NCBI GenBank assembly: GCA_030432565.1 | Contig: JAUIGV010000016.1 | Location: 62,001-126,000, forward strand | Origin: Verrucomicrobiia bacterium | GTDB lineage: Bacteria > Verrucomicrobiota > Verrucomicrobiia > Verrucomicrobiales > Akkermansiaceae | Direction of reading: 5' to 3' | Length of the DNA: 64,000 nucleotides | Part shown: positions 9,828 to 16,817 of the stretch, piece after piece | How positions within the stretch are numbered: position 1 is the first letter of the stretch | Layout of the letters: each line of letters opens with the position of its first letter | Notes under the pieces: generated by a model | The model's database searches: none | The model's input: only the letters and a program-made list of their open reading frames with translations | Told to the model about the DNA's origin: nothing | Made by a program: the position numbers and the translations under genes

Positions 9828-10667
9828 ATGAAAGTTTTTGGATGTCTTCTTTTGATGGCGGGATTTGCAGGGGCGCAGCTCAAGGTCCCGGATGAGGGGT
9901 GGAAGTTGCTGGAGAAAGGAGAGGGCAAAACGGAGGGGAAGAGTGCTCTGGGCGTCTGGCAAAATGAGGAAAAAACGGTGATCGTGGGAGCTTCCCGGGA
10001 TGAGAAATTGCCAGGGTCTGCGACGCTTTATGGTCTGGATCTGCGACAAGATCCGGGGCTTTATGATCCGGACCATTTGCCGGATAAAGTGGAGTTGCTT
10101 GAGAAGCCCCGCCTGGGGGTAAAAATTATGTTTTTAGCGAACGATGAGGAGCGAACGGGGCGCTTGGAGCACTACTGGGTTTACGGGGAAAAAGGCGGGG
10201 TGTTGTTCAAGGTTTCTCTGAAAGGTGAGGCTGAATTTTCGCTCGAGGATTGGACGGTGGATGGGGAAGTGGAGGATCACGACGGAGAAAAACACAAGGA
10301 GCTTGAGGCTTTTGTGAAAAAATCCGTGGGGCTGTTTCCGCCGACGATACGCTTGAATGCGGAGTTGAGCCGAGAGAGGGCGATGAGGGCGAAAGCGGAG
10401 GAAGTGAAGATTGAGGTGGTGGTGCGGAAGGACGGGGGATTTGAGTTTGGGGGGAAGGCTCTGGACGAGGAGGCTTTGAGGAAGGTCTTGAAAAAGGAGG
10501 GCGCGAAGAACGGTGAGAAGGGGGTTCTTCACGTCAAGGCGGAGAAAGAGGTGGAATTCAAGTATGTGCTCCGGGTGATTAAAGCCGCCGCGGCGGCGGG
10601 AGTGACGAAAGTCGCTTACGCGTCTTTTGCGAAGGATGAGAAGGATGAGCGCGATGGGAAAAAATGA
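9828..10667 (+). CDS. Secreted protein with C-terminal ExbD/TolR-like domain
   Basis: The protein has 279 residues and an N-terminal signal peptide (MKVFGCLLLMAGFAGAQ). The middle (about 20-185) is charged and unrecognised. Residues about 195-265 follow the ExbD/TolR periplasmic-domain pattern: a short strand with a DG turn (VVVRKDGGFEFGGKAL), a helix with LRKVLKKEG, a strand with VLHVKAEKEVEF, then a helix and strand with VIKAAAAAGVTKVAYAS. Canonical ExbD has an N-terminal membrane helix and works with ExbB or TonB in proton-driven energy transduction. Here the domain sits at the end of an exported protein, with no ExbB nearby. A small membrane-protein gene overlaps its 3' end. The domain assignment is moderate and the role unknown. 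Confidence 0.75.
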   Translation: MKVFGCLLLMAGFAGAQLKVPDEGWKLLEKGEGKTEGKSALGVWQNEEKTVIVGASRDEKLPGSATLYGLDLRQDPGLYDPDHLPDKVELLEKPRLGVKIMFLANDEERTGRLEHYWVYGEKGGVLFKVSLKGEAEFSLEDWTVDGEVEDHDGEKHKELEAFVKKSVGLFPPTIRLNAELSRERAMRAKAEEVKIEVVVRKDGGFEFGGKALDEEALRKVLKKEGAKNGEKGVLHVKAEKEVEFKYVLRVIKAAAAAGVTKVAYASFAKDEKDERDGKK

Positions 10668-10893
10668 GCTGATCGAAAGCCTGCGCAAGCTGCCACGGGA
10701 GGAGCAACTTTCGGTGATCGATGAGGTGATTGGTTGGAGCCATCCCGGGCGGGCAATTCAACGGGTGATCGCGGCGATTCTTTTTTCCACAGGAATAGTC
10801 TGGGCGTATGGCTGGATGTTTGATGGTTCCGGCCCGGGGTCTGTTTCGTGGAATGCGTCGACCGGGATGTTCCTTGAGAGTGGCTTGGCGTGA
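10654..10893 (+). CDS. Small membrane protein, unknown
   Basis: The product has 79 residues. I chose ATG 10654 because AGAAGGA (10639-10645) sits 8 bases upstream, one of the few good Shine-Dalgarno sites in the window. The first 28 residues are a charged amphipathic helix (GKNELIESLRKLPREEQ), followed by one hydrophobic segment (AIQRVIAAILFSTGIVWAYG) and a short Gly/Ser-rich tail. The start lies 14 bases inside the preceding gene, so the two are probably translated together. No family recognised. Confidence 0.55.
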   Translation: MGKNELIESLRKLPREEQLSVIDEVIGWSHPGRAIQRVIAAILFSTGIVWAYGWMFDGSGPGSVSWNASTGMFLESGLA

Positions 10894-10959
10894 TGGATCC
10901 CGCTTGGCGGATCGGTGATCGCGTTGTGTTGTGAATTTTGGGCGCTGCGGGCGATGAGG

Positions 10960-10973
10960 GCCCGCAAGCGGGC
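10960..10973. other. Short perfect inverted repeat in the 268-base gap before the LamG gene
   Basis: gcccgc-aa-gcgggc forms a 6-bp GC hairpin without a following T-tract, so it is at best a weak terminator for the genes upstream. The rest of 10894-11161 holds no convincing gene. Confidence 0.35.
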
Positions 10974-11042
10974 CGCCGGCGCTGCTTGGTAAGACGTAAA
11001 AGTCGTTAAGGAAGGTAGATGGAGCTGTCTTTACCTTCTCCA

Positions 11043-11071
11043 TTGACGGATTTTTTCTGGCCATCTACCCT
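11043..11071 (+). promoter_or_regulatory. Possible sigma-70-like promoter for the LamG/TSP3 protein gene
   Basis: TTGACG (11043-11048), a 17-base spacer and TACCCT (11066-11071) lie about 90 bases upstream of the ATG at 11162. The -35 match is good and the -10 match is poor. The start has no Shine-Dalgarno sequence; the leader just before it is a CA-repeat (cacacaacacacacaatg). Confidence 0.25.
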
Positions 11072-11161
11072 CTATCGGATCCGGGGAAAGAAGCGTTTGT
11101 TTTTTCTCTCGATCCTATTCCGGCGGCTGTTGGTCGCCGGATTTTTCACACAACACACACA

Positions 11162-14100
11162 ATGAAAAAATCAATCTTCCACACCGCAGCGGTGGCTCCG
11201 ATGGTGCTTACTTTTACTTTTCCGGCAATGGCCGATGACGCGATCGATTTGCCGGAGGTGCCAACTTTGGTTTTGTCCACGGTTGGAGCCCACCCAACTT
11301 TCGATGGGCGAAATGATGGCTTTGGGACGACTTCCGATCGATTGGATGCGACCTTTTTAATAGACGTCGACTTCACGGACAAGGCAGGAGGAGAACGCGA
11401 GACGATTTTTGAGACCGGGGCGGGAACGATTGGGACTTCTTTTGTTTATGAAGCTCCGAATACCTTGGTGGTGAGAAGTGTCGGCAATGCCGGCCTTGCT
11501 TTGGTGACCGTCAGCCATGTCCTGCCTCAACCGGTGGTGGATGGAGGTGAGGTCGAAGTGGGTTTCACGGTGGACGTTGATGATGGCAGTGGAGAGCAGG
11601 TTTTATCGATCATCGTCGATGGTGGTGTGGTGGCAACACAGGGCGGCACAACGGGTGGCGATTGGTCCGGGGGAGACGGGGCACGTCTGGGCGCGGCGGG
11701 AGGAGTGACCGGGAGTGGCTCGAACGGAACGATACCATCGGAGGCGTTTACCTCCGGCACCCTGAATCTGGTGAAGGGACTTCGTTTTTATGCAAATACC
11801 CGTTGGGTGCCGGTGGGCAACGACAGTGACAACGACGGTTTGCCGGATTTTTGGGAGGAACTCTATGCTCCGGGCGATCTTGATGAATTATCGACTGGTG
11901 GTGACGCGGATGGTGACGGGTTGAATGATGAAGCGGAATTTGCAGCAGAGACAAACCCGATCTTGAATGATACGGATGATGATGGTTTGAGCGATGGGGT
12001 CGAGGCGGATCCCACCGAGGCGGGATATTCAGGAACCAGTCCTCTTCTGGCGGATACCGACGGCGATGGACGAAGCGATGGAGCGGAGGTTAATGATGTT
12101 CCGTCGAGTGATCCGCTGGACCGGGATTCGGACGACGACGGGGTCGTGGACGGAGTGGAAGTCGCGATGGGGACCGACCCCAATAGTGCGGCGAGCCGTG
12201 CCGATTTGGGCGAGTTTCTGGTGGCGTATTTTCCTCTGGATCGTCTCGGCGCGGGAGTGGAAGCTCCGGATGCTTTTGGGTTTCACCATTTGATCGGGAC
12301 GAACCTCGACCAATCGGCCCTCGTGCCGGGGCAGGATGGCAATGCGGTGAGTTTTGATGCAGCAGAGAAGACGATGCTTTCCCGGACGAGCGGTGCAGCG
12401 GGTGATCTTCTCCCTGTCTCACGTAATCCCGAGCACTCGATAGTGATGTGGGTGAAAGTGAAGGGGACAGGACAAAATGACCGACGGATTTTTTCGGAAG
12501 GCTCGCTGAGTGAGAATACGAGTTTGTATAATATTGGGACGCACAACGCCGGAGCGAATGATAGCTTGGATCTCTACCTGCGGTCCTCAACCGGGACGAC
12601 TCCAAATCATCAGTATTCCACCGCGAATCCGCTCGATGGAACGTGGCATCACATTGCGTGGGTGGTGGCCGGTGATCAGGCGACGCTCTATGTCGATGGC
12701 GTGGTTGATCCGACTGGTTTCACGTGGGTGGACCTCTATTCGCCGAGCGTGACAACCACGTCGCTTGGGGGAATCCAGCGCGCGCTGAGATCGCACTGGG
12801 TGACGGGTGAGATTGATGAAGTGTCCCTTTGGAATCTTGCCCTGACGGCGACAGATGTGGCGGCTCTGGCCTCCGCTGATAATGCGCTCGACGTCATCGA
12901 TGATGCTGACAGCGACGGCTTGCCCGATGCCTGGGAAAGGAAATTTGGTCTGAGTCCTGGTGATGCGGGAGATGCTGCGCTCGATGGAGATGGTGACCTA
13001 TTGAGCAACTTGCAGGAATTCGCAGCAGGAACCAACCCGACCCTGGAGGACACTGACGGTGATGGCTTAAGCGATGGAGTTGAGACAGACGATGGAGTGT
13101 GGGTTTCTGCGACTGCGACAGGCACGAGTCCGCGCAGTGCGGATACCGATCGTGACGGGTTGAATGATTCAGTTGAGATTCCCAATCTGGCCTTTGATCC
13201 GGACAATCCGTTTGGCCAACCGGGCAGTAGTCCTTTTTCATCCGACAGTGATGGTGATGGTGTTTCGGATGCATCGGAGGCGCTCGCGGGAAGTGATCCT
13301 ACGGATGCCGGCTCTTCTCCGCAGGCTGAAGCTTTGGGTGTTTGGTGTGCCGATGACGAGCCGCTGGGCACAGGCTTTGGTGGAGACGGCTGGGCGATGG
13401 GGACGGATGGAGCACCTGCGGGGGCCATTCTTGATCCTGTCAATGCACCGGTGGTCGTCGAAATCTCGGCAGCAGGTGGAGCGCAGACCGGCTTGACCCA
13501 AACGGTTGACTTTACGGCCAACGCCCAGTTCGGGGTGGCGACCCCGCCGGATGCACTTTTCGAGCTTTTTGGAGGCGCGACAACGACGGGCAATGCAACG
13601 ATTGAGATTATCTTTAGCCCTGACTCTGATTTCGGTGGTCATCAGTATCTCTGGGAATCGGGAGGAACAGGGGACGGGCAAGGAATCGTCTTGATTGATA
13701 GCATGCTTTATTTGGGGGTGAATGATGGAAATGGAGCTCCTTACGGAGGTGCGGTAGTCGGAGTTGACTTGGCACCGCTCTATGGGCCGGCCGGATTTAG
13801 TGCGGATGATTATCTGACGCTTCGAGCTGTCTTTGAGCCGGGCCGGCAGGTGACGCTGGGAGTGACTCATCTTGGGACGGGGCTCTCTGCCGAGGCGTCC
13901 GATGAATGGAATGGAAACAGTTGGGACGGTGGTGACACCCTTGGTTTGGGACGTTGGTCTGCGGGGCGCGGTGGTGACCGGAACAATCAACTCTCCAGTC
14001 TGCCCGGAGCGACTACAACCTGGCCGGGGTTTGAAGGACAAATCGCAAAGTTAAGTCTCTATCCGGTTCCGCTTGCAGCAACGACCGTGCAGGCAGGAAC

Positions 14101-14332
14101 TCAGGCTTTGGAGATCACCGGGTTTGTTTACGATCGTGAATTGGACAGAGTCACGCTGACCTGGAATACCCGACCGGGAAGCGTCTATGGCGTTTATGCT
14201 TCTCCAGATGGAGAAGAATGGACGTTTGAAGTCGATGATAGTGTGGAATCGGAAGGTGACGAGGTGACGTATTCGTTCCCCAATCCTGTTCCGGGGCTTG
14301 GTCGCCAGTTCTTCCGGGTGGTGGAGTTTTAG
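11162..14332 (+). CDS. Secreted calcium-binding thrombospondin type 3 repeat and LamG-domain protein
   Basis: This 1056-residue protein is probably surface-located. Residues 1-24 are a signal peptide (MKKSIFHTAAVAPMVLTFTF, cleavage near AMA). A beta-rich region follows. Residues about 221-345 carry five Asp-rich TSP3-like calcium loops (DSDNDGLPD, DADGDGLND, DTDDDGLSD, DTDGDGRSD, DSDDDGVVD). Residues about 355-560 form a LamG/concanavalin-like domain (YFPLD, VMWVKVKG, GTWHHIAWVV, LYVDG, GEIDEVSLWN). A second block of about five TSP3 loops spans about 575-720, followed by another beta domain (about 730-970) and a C-terminal Fn3-like segment ending GRQFFRVVEF. TSP3 repeats bind Ca2+, and LamG domains often bind carbohydrate. 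It stands alone, and no catalytic motif was seen. Confidence 0.85.
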   Translation: MKKSIFHTAAVAPMVLTFTFPAMADDAIDLPEVPTLVLSTVGAHPTFDGRNDGFGTTSDRLDATFLIDVDFTDKAGGERETIFETGAGTIGTSFVYEAPNTLVVRSVGNAGLALVTVSHVLPQPVVDGGEVEVGFTVDVDDGSGEQVLSIIVDGGVVATQGGTTGGDWSGGDGARLGAAGGVTGSGSNGTIPSEAFTSGTLNLVKGLRFYANTRWVPVGNDSDNDGLPDFWEELYAPGDLDELSTGGDADGDGLNDEAEFAAETNPILNDTDDDGLSDGVEADPTEAGYSGTSPLLADTDGDGRSDGAEVNDVPSSDPLDRDSDDDGVVDGVEVAMGTDPNSAASRADLGEFLVAYFPLDRLGAGVEAPDAFGFHHLIGTNLDQSALVPGQDGNAVSFDAAEKTMLSRTSGAAGDLLPVSRNPEHSIVMWVKVKGTGQNDRRIFSEGSLSENTSLYNIGTHNAGANDSLDLYLRSSTGTTPNHQYSTANPLDGTWHHIAWVVAGDQATLYVDGVVDPTGFTWVDLYSPSVTTTSLGGIQRALRSHWVTGEIDEVSLWNLALTATDVAALASADNALDVIDDADSDGLPDAWERKFGLSPGDAGDAALDGDGDLLSNLQEFAAGTNPTLEDTDGDGLSDGVETDDGVWVSATATGTSPRSADTDRDGLNDSVEIPNLAFDPDNPFGQPGSSPFSSDSDGDGVSDASEALAGSDPTDAGSSPQAEALGVWCADDEPLGTGFGGDGWAMGTDGAPAGAILDPVNAPVVVEISAAGGAQTGLTQTVDFTANAQFGVATPPDALFELFGGATTTGNATIEIIFSPDSDFGGHQYLWESGGTGDGQGIVLIDSMLYLGVNDGNGAPYGGAVVGVDLAPLYGPAGFSADDYLTLRAVFEPGRQVTLGVTHLGTGLSAEASDEWNGNSWDGGDTLGLGRWSAGRGGDRNNQLSSLPGATTTWPGFEGQIAKLSLYPVPLAATTVQAGTQALEITGFVYDRELDRVTLTWNTRPGSVYGVYASPDGEEWTFEVDDSVESEGDEVTYSFPNPVPGLGRQFFRVVEF

Positions 14333-14368
14333 AAGGCGGGCAAGTCTTCACGTTTTTCCGCAGGCCGG

Positions 14369-15052
14369 TCAGTTGATGATCTTCAGTTTTTCGTGAAGAT
14401 CATCACGGTAGGATTTTCCGATGGGGAGTTTGGTCATACCAAGGTCGAGTTGGTTGCCTTCGATCTGGCGGATGGCACGGAGGTTGACGATATAGGACCG
14501 GTGGGTGCGGACGAAGTTCTCGGGCAGAAGGGTGATGAGCTTTGACAAGGTCATGAGGGTCATGACGGGCTTTTCGGCTTCGAAGATGAAGGAGGCATAG
14601 TTGCCCTGCGATTCGATGTAGAGAAGGCGGGCGAGGTCGATGCGGTGGATGGTGGCGTTGTCCTTGAGGAAGAGTGCTTCTTCTTGCGGAGCGGCTTCGT
14701 CAGGTGCGCGGTTTTTGAGCTTAAGGACGGCTTTGGCGAAGCGACTGAACTCGAGCGGTTTGATCAGATAATCGACGACGTCGAACTGGTAGCTTTCGGC
14801 ACCAAAGTCGGCATTTGCACTGACGATGACGACCGATGTGTTTCGAGGGAGTGCTTTGAGGAGGGAGACTCCGTCAATACCGGGAAGTTGAAGGTCGAGA
14901 AAGACCGCGTCGAATGTCTCGGCGGCGAGGAGGTGAAGGGCGGTGGAGCCGTCATTGACTTTGAGGCAGTAGTCGATGCCCCCGATTTGGTTGAGGTAGT
15001 TTTCAACCAAGTCGCAGGTGAGTGGATCATCGTCGACTACAAGACATTTCAT
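14369..15052 (-). CDS. LytTR-family response regulator
   Basis: This 227-residue two-domain DNA-binding regulator starts at ATG 15052 (MKCLVVDDDP); the longer frame to 15340 is non-coding. The receiver domain (1-115) has the acidic pocket Asp7-Asp9, phospho-acceptor Asp53 in VFLDLQLPG and Lys98 in YLIKPL. Residues about 125-225 form a LytTR DNA-binding domain (LLYIESQGNYASF, FVRTHRSYIVNL, IGKSYRD). No histidine kinase is adjacent in the same direction; the nearest kinase is the hybrid at 16.8 kb. LytTR regulators commonly control surface polysaccharide, attachment or secreted factors. The target here is unknown. Confidence 0.92.
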   Translation of the reverse strand: MKCLVVDDDPLTCDLVENYLNQIGGIDYCLKVNDGSTALHLLAAETFDAVFLDLQLPGIDGVSLLKALPRNTSVVIVSANADFGAESYQFDVVDYLIKPLEFSRFAKAVLKLKNRAPDEAAPQEEALFLKDNATIHRIDLARLLYIESQGNYASFIFEAEKPVMTLMTLSKLITLLPENFVRTHRSYIVNLRAIRQIEGNQLDLGMTKLPIGKSYRDDLHEKLKIIN

Positions 15053-15096
15053 CCTCGGGAGATTCTGAGGGCTGAAGACTGAATGATGAAGGCAAA

Positions 15097-15134
15097 AAAA
15101 TCCCCGCATCGTCTTGCGACGATGCGGGGATTTT
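15097..15134 (-). terminator. Strong intrinsic terminator, 17-bp perfect stem
   Basis: aaaatccccgcatcgtc (15097-15113) and its exact complement (15118-15134) flank a 4-base loop. Read on the minus strand, the stem lies just after the haloperoxidase-like gene (stop at 15147) and ends in a run of seven T. It separates that gene from the response regulator downstream. The other strand ends in only four T before cgg. Confidence 0.92.
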
Positions 15135-15146
15135 CGGTCCGGGAGG

Positions 15147-16691
15147 TTATTTGGCGGTGCCGTTGATATATTTCTGAACCTTGGGCCAGAGGTAGTCGGC
15201 GACGTTGCGTCCCATTTTGAGGCCTTCGATATTGTCTGCCTGGATGTGGTATCCACCGAGGACACGGGAGATGCCGGCGAGCTCGGAGACCTCGGTGAAG
15301 GTGGGAAGTTGCAAGGTGATCTCGCATGATTTGTGGGCATCGCCGCCGATCATCTCGGCGAGGGACTTGCCGTGCAGTTGCTGCATTTTTTCGCAGTCAA
15401 ACCCTTGCTCGGTGATTTCACCGGCCTTGCGGGGCTCGATGAGGCCGCAGCGGTCGGAACCGGTGAAGTGCTTCAACATACGCGCGCAGGCACCGCTGAC
15501 GGCCGAGTGACCGGAGACGTATCCGGGGAAGGGTGGGGTGACGAAGTTGGCAGGTGAGTAGGGATGCCATTTCTCGCCGGGGATGTTGATGACCCCTTTG
15601 CCGGGGCCGGCCCAGCCTTGGATGGTTTTACCGGAGAAATAGTAGCGGACGAGAGTCCAAGGGCGGGAGCTGTCGTAGTAGCGTTTGGAATCCCACGCGG
15701 CGATGAAGGCATCGAGGGCAGTGTTGCCGACGGCGAAGAAGAGCTTTACGTCGCGATCGAGATCATTCTTGTCGCGCTGTGAAACGGCCATTGCGAAGCG
15801 GAGCCAGTGACCGGACTGGCCGGTGGAGCGGGGGCCGTCGCGCATGAATTCGACAATCGCCTTTTGCTCGGGTGTGAGTGAGGCGTTCATGTCGATGCAC
15901 TCGAGAACTTCCTTGAGAAGTTGGTTTTCACCAACGAGGGGAGGCGGGCCGGGGCGGAATTGTTCGGCGGCCTTGAGACCGAAGGGTTTGACCCGATACC
16001 AGTGGGGAGTCAGAAAGCCGGGGGCGAAGGTGGTGCCGTCGTCATTGACAAAGGGAATGGGCTGCCAGCGGTCGGGGTCGGTAATTTTGTCGGGAGTGTT
16101 GACCGGACGATACATGGTGTAGTCGGAGTAAGGCTGGCCGTCCGAGCCCGATTCGTTGCCGAGTTGGTTTGCGCCATCTTGGTGGCGGTTCTTGAGAAGA
16201 ACCCTGGCGACGGTGTTGCCGATGCCGACGGGGGTTTTGCGATCCATGGACATGTCCATGGGGTCGTAGCCCATCTTCTTCATTTCGCCGGTGAGGTAGT
16301 CTTTGAAGTGGGGGAGTTGATCCACGGCCGTGCGGTAGACGGCGTAGGCGATGGCGGTTTCCTTGTTCTTCAAGGTGCGCTCGTCAGCGGGGCGACGGAG
16401 TTTTCCGCCGAGTTCGGTGCCAACGGCTTTGTCATCGTAAGCAGCCCAGGCATTGAACATGGCGGTGCAGGGGATGGCCATCTGGCGGGAGAGGATGGTG
16501 GGCATGGCACCGACGCGCTCGACGTCCCGCGCTGAAGCTTCGAGGACGATATCGAGCCATTTGTAAGCGGCGGAAGGTTTGTGGTCACCCGGCTTGAGAT
16601 CGGGGACTTGTTGGGCCGGTGCGGACGCCCCCAGAAAAACGGAGGCGGCGCAGAAAAGACTGATTGTGTGTGATTTGAATGGGAACTCCAT
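15147..16691 (-). CDS. Vanadium-dependent haloperoxidase-like protein (PAP2 superfamily)
   Basis: This exported protein has 514 residues. Residues 1-26 are a signal peptide (ISLFCAASVFLGASAPAQ). The vanadate/phosphate pocket motifs are present in order: Lys and Arg-Pro in KRYYDSSRPWTLVRYY (about 345), PGYVSGHSAVSGA (about 395) and SRVLGGYHIQADNIEG (about 475) with the expected His and Asp. These are shared by vanadium haloperoxidases and class A acid phosphatases. The length and all-helical layout resemble bacterial haloperoxidase-like proteins. Whether it oxidises halide or hydrolyses phosphate cannot be read from sequence alone. It is monocistronic, with a strong terminator directly after the stop. 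Confidence 0.88.
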   Translation of the reverse strand: MEFPFKSHTISLFCAASVFLGASAPAQQVPDLKPGDHKPSAAYKWLDIVLEASARDVERVGAMPTILSRQMAIPCTAMFNAWAAYDDKAVGTELGGKLRRPADERTLKNKETAIAYAVYRTAVDQLPHFKDYLTGEMKKMGYDPMDMSMDRKTPVGIGNTVARVLLKNRHQDGANQLGNESGSDGQPYSDYTMYRPVNTPDKITDPDRWQPIPFVNDDGTTFAPGFLTPHWYRVKPFGLKAAEQFRPGPPPLVGENQLLKEVLECIDMNASLTPEQKAIVEFMRDGPRSTGQSGHWLRFAMAVSQRDKNDLDRDVKLFFAVGNTALDAFIAAWDSKRYYDSSRPWTLVRYYFSGKTIQGWAGPGKGVINIPGEKWHPYSPANFVTPPFPGYVSGHSAVSGACARMLKHFTGSDRCGLIEPRKAGEITEQGFDCEKMQQLHGKSLAEMIGGDAHKSCEITLQLPTFTEVSELAGISRVLGGYHIQADNIEGLKMGRNVADYLWPKVQKYINGTAK

Positions 16692-16817
16692 AGCGCCCCA
16701 TGATTACCCTGATTTGGTGGTCGAGGGCACGCTTCGATGGATGGATGTTCCCTTTGAGCGGATGAATGGGTTTCTTGGGAGGATGAATCGTTCCAACGAT
16801 CTGAAAATTGCCAGACG

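Noticed and set aside
12736-14041. Long minus-strand frames opposite the LamG/TSP3 gene
   Set aside because: Repeated GAT/GGT codons of calcium loops open the opposite frames; no domain is seen.
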